NCBI GenBank assembly: GCA_003157195.1
Contig: PMIU01000064.1
Span: forward strand, 1 to 10,365
Length of the DNA stretch: 10,365 bases
DNA from: Candidatus Nomurabacteria bacterium
GTDB lineage: Bacteria; Patescibacteriota; Minisyncoccia; Phycocordibacterales; UBA9973
Direction: 5' to 3'
The position numbers and the translations under genes were made by a program. Below, in pieces: positions 6,392 through 10,365 of this stretch; within the stretch, counting starts at the first letter, position 1, and the number at the start of each line of letters is the position of its first letter. The notes under the pieces were generated by a model. That model saw nothing but the letters and a program-made list of their open reading frames with translations. It did not search any database and was not told the DNA's origin.

Positions 6392-6416
6392 TTTCGCGAG
6401 GACCGTCCTTGCGAAA
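6392..6416. repeat. Downstream RAYT palindrome
   Basis: TTTCGCGAGGA (6392-6402), loop CCG, TCCTTGCGAAA (6406-6416): an 11-bp stem with a single G.T pair. It starts 8 nt after the transposase stop and is followed by GGATATTT. With no T-run right after the stem it is not an evident terminator. It is better preserved than the upstream copy. Confidence 0.75.
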
Positions 6417-6420
6417 GGAT

Positions 6421-6440
6421 ATTTCTTCACAATTTCTTCA
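6421..6440 (+). promoter_or_regulatory. Direct repeat operator, probable response-regulator box
   Basis: ATTTCTTCA occurs at 6421-6429 and again at 6432-6440, 11 bp apart (one helical turn). PhoB/OmpR-type regulators bind such tandem half-sites, and the gene just downstream encodes one. The repeat overlaps the -35 element, so it could mediate autoregulation. Inference from spacing and position. Confidence 0.5.
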
Positions 6441-6455
6441 TTATTCTGATATACT
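6426..6455 (+). promoter_or_regulatory. Promoter of the two-component operon
   Basis: TTCACA (6426-6431), 18-bp spacer, TATACT (6450-6455). Start expected near 6462, giving a leader of about 6 nt before ATG 6468 with no ribosome site. Confidence 0.55.
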
Positions 6456-6467
6456 ATTTGTGTATAT

Positions 6468-7139
6468 ATGAGAATATTAATTATTGAAGATCAGGAAAAA
6501 TTGGCAGAATCTATCAAGAAAGGTTTGGAAAACCTAGGTTATGCGGTGGACGCCGTTTATGACGGAATGAAAGGGCTACGCCGGATAGAAGCCAGCCCGG
6601 AGAATTTTGATTTGATTATTCTGGACATAATGTTACCGGAACTGGATGGGCTTTCTTTGTGCAAGAAAATCCGTAGCGAGGGAATTACGATACCGGTTTT
6701 GATGTTGACTGCCAAAGATACTCTGGAAAACAAAATAGATGGGCTCGACGTGGGAGCGGATGATTATTTAGTAAAGCCTTTTGAGTTTACGGAACTAACT
6801 GCTAGAATCAGGGCGCTCTTAAGGCGGCCGAAAAAAGTTTTGGAGACAGAATTGGAAGGTGCCGGAATAAAATTAAACACCATAGAGCACACAGTAGAGA
6901 AAAAAGGCAAGCCAGTGAAGCTGACCGTTAAGGAATTCGCCATTTTGGAATTTTTCTTAAGGCACAAGAATCAAGTCTTGAGCCGGGACAAAATCATTGC
7001 TCATATTTGGGATTTTAGTTATGATACATTCAGCAACATCGTGGATGTGAATATTAGGAATATTAGGAAAAAGCTACAAAGCAAAAATGAAAACATCCTT
7101 GAAACAATTTACGGAGTGGGCTACAGATTCAACGCGTAG
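6468..7139 (+). CDS. OmpR/PhoB-family response regulator
   Basis: A 223-residue DNA-binding regulator, normal length for the family. The receiver domain (1-115) has the acidic pair E7-D8, phospho-acceptor D53 in LIILDIMLPELDG, T81 in LMLTAKD, and K103 in DYLVKPF, so all phosphorylation residues are present. The C-terminal winged helix (about 130-223) has the usual LTVKEFAILEFFLRHKNQVLSR recognition region (given here as a family block near residues 151-172) and the ending VDVNIRNIRKKL and GVGYRF. It overlaps the kinase gene by 53 nt. The tandem 11-bp repeat in its promoter suggests it controls its own operon. What else it controls cannot be told from this window. Confidence 0.95.
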   Translation: MRILIIEDQEKLAESIKKGLENLGYAVDAVYDGMKGLRRIEASPENFDLIILDIMLPELDGLSLCKKIRSEGITIPVLMLTAKDTLENKIDGLDVGADDYLVKPFEFTELTARIRALLRRPKKVLETELEGAGIKLNTIEHTVEKKGKPVKLTVKEFAILEFFLRHKNQVLSRDKIIAHIWDFSYDTFSNIVDVNIRNIRKKLQSKNENILETIYGVGYRFNA

Positions 7140-8109
7140 TTTGAAGGATAATCTATTTCACAGTGCCAGGGTTAAATTAACCGCCTATTATATTGTAATA
7201 ATGATCATCATTATGGTCATTTTCAGTAGTGTTTTGATATACACGATTGATTCAAGATTGAAGCAAGATTTGAACGGCAAAGTAACGGTACAGAGCGTGG
7301 ATGGCACGATAGTGGACGTGGACGAGATTGTGGAGGTCTTGGTCTATTACATTGACGGAATACTTATCTTGATTATTACTTTCTTGAGTTATTTTTTAGC
7401 CGGCAAGACCTTGAAGCCCATCGAAGATAATTTTGACGAACAAAAAAAGTTTTATGCGGATGTCTCGCATGACCTGCGCACCCCGATAGCCATAATTGCC
7501 ACGGAGTCGGAGGTCGCTCTGCAAAATAATTCCAACAAAGAAAATGATCTAAGAAAAGTTATAGAAAGCAACCTGGAGGAAGCGAGGAAGATGTCCGAGC
7601 TGGTCAGCAACCTGCTTATGATTTCTAGAGACGGAAAAAAAGGCGCGAATAGCAATAAGTTTGTTTCGGTTAATCTATACAGTTTTGTGAAAAAGATAGT
7701 GTCCAAAATGGAAATGCAAGCTGAGAAAAAAGGGTTGAAACTTATATTAAGTGAAAGCAAAAAAATAACCGTAAAAATAAATCCGAATGATTTTGAAAGA
7801 GTCATAATGAATATTTTGCAAAATGCGATAAATTATACAGAAATAGGCAGTATCAGAGTTTACCTGACCAGTGATGATAAAAATGCGTACATTCTGATTT
7901 CGGATACTGGTGTAGGAATAAAAGAAGAAGACTTGCCTTTTGTGTGCGACCGGTTTTATAAAGCGGAACATTCCAGGGGTGACGACGGGGGGTTTGGTCT
8001 CGGGCTTTCCATTTCAAAACAAATTATAGAACAGCATAATGGAAGTATAAGTATAGAAAGTAAAATAAATGTCGGTACGACGATAGTCATAACTATTCCG
8101 AAAGATTAA
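7087..8109 (+). CDS. Sensor histidine kinase, HisKA type, partner of the upstream regulator
   Basis: A 340-residue membrane kinase expected to phosphorylate D53 of the regulator. Two transmembrane helices at about 33-54 and 86-108 enclose a very small external loop of about 30 residues. A short linker leads to the dimerisation helix with the phospho-histidine H128 in SHDLRTP. The ATPase domain has the N-box (N242 and N246 in NILQNAINYTE), G1 box DTGVGI (273-278), F-box FVCDRFYK and G2 box GGFGLGLSI (301-309). No full HAMP domain fits between helix 2 and H128. The ATG at 7087 lies inside the regulator gene (53-nt overlap); a TTG at 7141, just after the regulator stop, is an alternative that removes 18 residues without touching helix 1. 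A terminator follows. Confidence 0.93.
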   Translation: MKTSLKQFTEWATDSTRSLKDNLFHSARVKLTAYYIVIMIIIMVIFSSVLIYTIDSRLKQDLNGKVTVQSVDGTIVDVDEIVEVLVYYIDGILILIITFLSYFLAGKTLKPIEDNFDEQKKFYADVSHDLRTPIAIIATESEVALQNNSNKENDLRKVIESNLEEARKMSELVSNLLMISRDGKKGANSNKFVSVNLYSFVKKIVSKMEMQAEKKGLKLILSESKKITVKINPNDFERVIMNILQNAINYTEIGSIRVYLTSDDKNAYILISDTGVGIKEEDLPFVCDRFYKAEHSRGDDGGFGLGLSISKQIIEQHNGSISIESKINVGTTIVITIPKD

Positions 8110-8120
8110 AATGTAAAACA

Positions 8121-8157
8121 AAAAACCACCCCGATTTATGGTCGGGATGGTTTTTTT
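8121..8157 (+). terminator. Intrinsic terminator of the two-component operon
   Basis: Arms ACCACCCCGA (8125-8134) and its partner at 8142-8151 pair with one C-A mismatch around loop TTTATGG, flanked by five A before and seven T after (8151-8157). The A-rich left flank means it may also stop transcription coming from the tRNA side. Confidence 0.85.
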
Positions 8158-8278
8158 ATTTTACATTGGATTTAATAAAATTAGAAATTTATAATATCGA
8201 CCTTCTCTAAACGAAAAACAATAAATATGCCACTTGATTATGGTTTTTTAAGATTAAAAAATAATGAAGAAAAATTTG

Positions 8279-8350
8279 TGACTCTACGCGGAATCGAACC
8301 GCGATTTAATCCTTGAGAAGGATTCGTCCTAACCGTTAGACGATAGAGCC
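8279..8350 (-). tRNA. tRNA-Glu (anticodon CTC)
   Basis: The minus strand folds into a full cloverleaf of 72 nt. Acceptor GGCTCTA pairs with TAGAGTC (one G.T pair). The D arm contains AACGGTTA. The anticodon arm AATCC/GGATT has loop TTCTCAA and anticodon CTC, reading GAG. The T arm is CGCGG TTCGATT CCGCG. CCA is not encoded; the 3' flank reads CAA after the discriminator A. About 120 nt between the kinase terminator and the tRNA (8158-8278) hold nothing I can support. Confidence 0.95.
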
Positions 8351-8367
8351 GAAGAGGAACTCATAAA

Positions 8368-8395
8368 AATATAGCATTTTTAGGCCGAAAATCAA
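8368..8395 (-). promoter_or_regulatory. Promoter of tRNA-Glu
   Basis: On the minus strand TTGATT (8395-8390) is 16 bp from TATATT (8373-8368), with a TG one base before the -10 (extended -10). It sits between the rmuC stop and the tRNA, so the tRNA does not depend on rmuC transcription. Confidence 0.6.
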
Positions 8396-8401
8396 AAAGA
8401 T

Positions 8402-9454
8402 TTAATCTTCTAGTTTCGGCTTTTCTATTTCCAGTAATGAGAGTTCGGGCGAAGTGCCGGCAATCTTGAGTACATCTTTATCTATCTTTTTCAATTCTTT
8501 ATTTGAAGCGTTGTAATGGTTTACCACAATACCAAGGGCATTCCCGAGCTTGTTGTGGTATTCATCGTACGATTTCAAATGTTTACCCAGGTCTTCCACT
8601 TTTTTAATTATTTCTTTGGCGGATTCTTCTATCTTGAGAGCCTTAAGCCCTTGCAAGACAGTTTGTAGATATGCCAGGAATGATGTAGGTGAAGTAATGA
8701 TAACTTTATATTTTCCGGCGGCGCGCTGGATTAAGTTCTCGTTTTCTTCTGATGTCGATGCTCCGACCTTATTGGTGAGTAAGTCATAATAAATAGCTTC
8801 GTGGGGTATGAACATAAAAGCGAAATCCGTAGTGCCACGGGTCGGCTGAATGTATTTGGCTGTTTCGGTAATTCTATTTTTTAAATCATTCACGAAAGTT
8901 ATCTCTAAACGTTTCTTTTCTGTAGGGTCGCGCTCCTCTACCATTTTGTTGTAATTTTCCAGTGAGAATTTTGAATCTATCGGAATTATTTTATCTTTAA
9001 CGAAAACCACGGCGTCCACAATGGTGCCGTCAGGAAAAGGGTATTGCATTTGGTAAGAGCCGGGCGGTAAAACATTTTTCAAAACCGTTTCCAAATAATA
9101 TTCACCAAGTATTCCGCGCTGTTTGGGATTTTTCAAAATATTTTCCAAGCTTTGCAATTGGTCGGCAAAAGAAATAACTTGTTTATTTGTTTCGTCTAAT
9201 CTTGTTAATTTTTCTGTAACGTCGCGAATTATTTTATTTGATTCGGAAGAATGAAATTTTAAATTCTCACTCATTTGTCTGTGTGATTCGCCGATTTTAC
9301 TATCAACTGTTCGTGAAAGTTCATTTAATTGTTGAAGGATTAGATTTAAACCAGTATCATTATTATTTCCAATTTCTCTCTTTTTTCCAAACAAAAAATA
9401 AATGAGTATTCCTCCAATTAAAATTCCTATAACAATCCATAAAATATTTTCCAT
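8402..9454 (-). CDS. rmuC: RmuC-family DNA recombination protein
   Basis: A 350-residue RmuC homologue. In E. coli RmuC limits inversions at short inverted repeats; the family core is a predicted PD-(D/E)XK nuclease fold. Layout: N-terminal membrane anchor (4-22), polar coiled coil (about 35-105), RmuC domain (about 112-300), and an acidic-basic tail. Landmarks are RGILGEYYLE (113-122), PDGTIVDAVV with D147, IPIDSKF with D160 and K162, KYIQPTRGTTDFAFMFIP (200-217) and VIITSPTSFLAYLQTV (251-266). It is shorter than the E. coli protein (about 475) mainly in the coiled coil. The ATG at 9454 gives the membrane anchor at once. TAAAAT (minus strand, 9466-9461) lies 6 nt before it, compatible with a leaderless message. 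Its presence in a genome loaded with palindromes is fitting but not evidence of a link. Confidence 0.93.
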   Translation of the reverse strand: MENILWIVIGILIGGILIYFLFGKKREIGNNNDTGLNLILQQLNELSRTVDSKIGESHRQMSENLKFHSSESNKIIRDVTEKLTRLDETNKQVISFADQLQSLENILKNPKQRGILGEYYLETVLKNVLPPGSYQMQYPFPDGTIVDAVVFVKDKIIPIDSKFSLENYNKMVEERDPTEKKRLEITFVNDLKNRITETAKYIQPTRGTTDFAFMFIPHEAIYYDLLTNKVGASTSEENENLIQRAAGKYKVIITSPTSFLAYLQTVLQGLKALKIEESAKEIIKKVEDLGKHLKSYDEYHNKLGNALGIVVNHYNASNKELKKIDKDVLKIAGTSPELSLLEIEKPKLED

Positions 9455-9493
9455 TTTTCTATTTTAGCAAGATTTTCTTTAATAATATAGACA

Positions 9494-9522
9494 TTGACAA
9501 GAAGATATATTTCTGTTATATT
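9494..9522 (+). promoter_or_regulatory. Near-perfect promoter of the 57-codon gene
   Basis: A consensus TTGACA (9494-9499), exactly 17 bp, then TATATT (9517-9522). Start near 9529, leaving a leader of about 62 nt. This is the strongest promoter match in the window and points to high expression of the small gene downstream. Confidence 0.75.
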
Positions 9523-9531
9523 TTCAGTAAT

Positions 9532-9544
9532 TAGTTCTTTAAAT
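9532..9544 (+). promoter_or_regulatory. boxA-like leader element
   Basis: AGTTCTTTAAAT (9533-9544) begins about 4 nt after the expected transcription start and resembles the NusB/S10 boxA consensus (TGYTCTTTAAYA). Could mark Nus-factor binding, or be chance in AT-rich sequence. Confidence 0.3.
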
Positions 9545-9590
9545 TTTTAATCCCGTAGGTCGTAAAAAGCCGAATAAAACAAATAATAAT

Positions 9591-9764
9591 ATGAAAAATA
9601 TGGCATTAATGCTCGCAGTTACTATTGGGTTGATTTGCACTTTAAGTGTTTTCTTTGGAACTAATAGTAACACATCATTTCAAATGATGTGCCTTGGTTT
9701 TATCGGTGTAATTGCCGCGATACTTTCAACGAAAGAAAAAGCAAAAGAAAAAGAAGAAGATTAA
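9591..9764 (+). CDS. 57-residue two-helix membrane protein, unknown function
   Basis: ATG 9591 opens 57 codons ending in TAA 9762-9764. The product starts MKNMALMLAV, has a first hydrophobic helix at about 4-22, a small polar turn (GTNSNTSFQ), a second helix at about 32-46, and a strongly charged lysine/glutamate tail (STKEKAKEKEED). This is a membrane hairpin with a cytoplasmic charged tail. I do not recognise a family. The case for a real gene is strong: consensus promoter, 62-nt leader, coding-like codon use, and a terminator 17 nt after the stop. No Shine-Dalgarno sequence precedes the ATG; the upstream bases are AATAATAAT. It sits between rmuC and the exonuclease, both on the opposite strand. 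Confidence 0.8.
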   Translation: MKNMALMLAVTIGLICTLSVFFGTNSNTSFQMMCLGFIGVIAAILSTKEKAKEKEED

Positions 9765-9781
9765 ATAAAAAAGTAAAAAAT

Positions 9782-9808
9782 AAAAGCCTCGAGATTCGGG
9801 GTTTTTTT
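9782..9808. terminator. Bidirectional intrinsic terminator
   Basis: Arms 9782-9792 (AAAAGCCTCGA) and 9796-9806 pair over 11 positions (two G.T pairs) around loop GAT, followed by seven T (9802-9808). On the opposite strand the stem is followed by TTTTATTTTTT, so it serves both the 57-codon gene and the convergent exonuclease, whose stop codon overlaps it. Confidence 0.85.
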
Positions 9809-10247
9809 ATTTCCCCAAATGATGTTTTAAAGTATAAATCCAATCTTCGTCGATTTGGTTGCTTTCAAGTTTTTGTTGCAAAAGCCATTCTAAATATCCA
9901 CGATCCACTCGAGCAATTTCTTCTATTGTTTTTCCATTATGTTTCCCAAAAGGAATAGTTTTTAATAATGAAGGATGGGATGAAATTTCTATCATTTTTT
10001 CTAAAACTTTTTCTTCGTCTAGATTTTCCTGTTCCATTAATTTTTTCTTTAATCTTTCAAAAAGTTTTTCCAGAACTAAAACATCACCAAGCGCGTCGTG
10101 AGCAGTTGCTTGCACATCAAGATCAAGAACATATCGCAAATATTGCAGATTATACCTTTCAATTTTTCCTTCTGGATCCAAATATCTAGCAAGTCGCAAA
10201 GTACAGATAGAATTTTTTGGCTTAATTCCTTCTTTTTTAATAATCAT
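9807..10247 (-). CDS. DnaQ-like (DEDDh) 3'-5' exonuclease, C-terminal part, 5' end disrupted
   Basis: The 146 codons from ATG 10247 encode the second half of a DEDDh exonuclease domain plus an extra C-terminal module. Exo III motif AHDALGDVLVLEKLF is present. Residues PFGKHNGKTIEEIARVDRGYLEWLL match the short DUF3820-type domain often fused to such exonucleases. The true frame clearly begins further upstream: codons before the ATG read DENAVVVAHNTQFDL, the Exo II motif, but no start codon precedes them and the frame hits TAA at 10304-10302 and another TAA at 10346-10344. The Exo I motif (DxE) is not found before the window ends at 10365. So it is a broken gene, a frameshifted gene, or a sequence error near a contig end. 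It acts on DNA or RNA 3' ends in repair or turnover if functional. Confidence 0.75.
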   Translation of the reverse strand: MIIKKEGIKPKNSICTLRLARYLDPEGKIERYNLQYLRYVLDLDVQATAHDALGDVLVLEKLFERLKKKLMEQENLDEEKVLEKMIEISSHPSLLKTIPFGKHNGKTIEEIARVDRGYLEWLLQQKLESNQIDEDWIYTLKHHLGK

Positions 10248-10365
10248 TAAATCAAATTGTGTATTGTGGGCGACGACGACAGCGTTTTCATCTTCAAAAA
10301 GTTATTGTATTTTCTTTTTATCACCACTTACTTTAAAAGAAAATTAATTTTCAACATTTTTATTT

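Larger units (their letters stand above)
5646..6424 (+). mobile_element. RAYT transposase unit bounded by matched palindromes
   Basis: A Y1 transposase gene lies between two 25-nt imperfect palindromes in the same orientation (5646-5670 and 6392-6416). Each has an 11-position stem around a CCG loop and a G.T pair at the fifth step from the loop. Each is followed by AAGGATATTT (5674-5683 and 6415-6424). Subterminal hairpins of like orientation at both ends are the hallmark of IS200/IS605 and REP-RAYT units. The coding part is clearly more AT-rich than the neighbouring genes, consistent with acquisition. Exact ends and target site are not determined. Confidence 0.65.

Noticed and set aside
1311..6424. 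CRISPR array or other regularly spaced repeat from the many palindromes
   Set aside because: The palindromes differ in sequence, lie at irregular distances and partly within genes; no constant repeat/spacer unit exists.
8227..8316. Plus-strand frame starting MPLDYGFLRLKNNEEKF just before the tRNA
   Set aside because: It runs into the antisense of tRNA-Glu, whose translation gives the familiar spurious TLRGIEPRF string, and it stops inside the tRNA. No promoter or terminator supports it.
9689..9958. 89-codon plus-strand frame across the terminator into the exonuclease
   Set aside because: It crosses a strong bidirectional terminator and two better-supported genes, and its product is a K/R-rich shift of the 57-codon gene.
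1..10365. UGA recoded as glycine or tryptophan, as in some Patescibacteria
   Set aside because: No supported gene ends in TGA, but no gene needs TGA as sense either; frames and domain ends fit the standard code, and the broken exonuclease is interrupted by TAA, not TGA.

Overview
The window looks like a piece of a Patescibacteria (Candidate Phyla Radiation) chromosome, probably of the Parcubacteria/Nomurabacteria type. That assignment is inference. It rests on the moderately AT-rich composition, compact gene spacing, near-absence of Shine-Dalgarno sequences, several -10 boxes lying only a few bases before start codons (leaderless transcripts), a REP-associated (Y1) transposase, and many short GC-rich palindromes. 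Every recognisable gene ends in TAA or TAG and the reading frames are clean under the standard code, so UGA recoding as in Gracilibacteria is not supported.

Layout. 1-1308: 3' part of a MurJ-type lipid II flippase, open at the left edge. 1309-1415: a perfect palindrome and a good promoter. 1416-3200: a complete half-size ABC exporter, followed after 7 bp by lepA (3208-5094), whose frame carries three GC-rich palindromic insertions. 5095-5265: a cluster of hairpins and an unlisted 35-codon membrane micro-gene on the minus strand, divergent from an FtsB/DivIC-like septum protein (5266-5643). 5646-6424: a compact transposase unit, a RAYT gene between two matched 25-nt palindromes that share a CCG loop and a GGATATTT tail. 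6468-8109: an OmpR-type response regulator and an overlapping sensor histidine kinase, preceded by an 11-bp-phased direct repeat and closed by a strong terminator. 8279-8350: tRNA-Glu(CTC) on the minus strand with its own promoter. 8402-9454: rmuC on the minus strand. 9591-9764: a 57-codon two-helix membrane protein behind a consensus promoter and a boxA-like leader, ending in a bidirectional terminator shared with a DnaQ-like exonuclease (9807-10247, minus strand) whose 5' part is broken by in-frame stops near the right edge.

How it fits together. The genes are core housekeeping (cell wall, division, translation, DNA maintenance, signalling). Short palindromes sit between them and, unusually, inside lepA. 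The most interesting theme is this palindrome load: one transposase unit bounded by hairpins of its own type, plus at least two other palindrome families, one of which occurs both between genes and, in the opposite orientation, as tolerated peptide insertions within an essential-type GTPase. Whether the local transposase mobilises any of the other families is unproven, since their sequences differ from its flanking hairpins.
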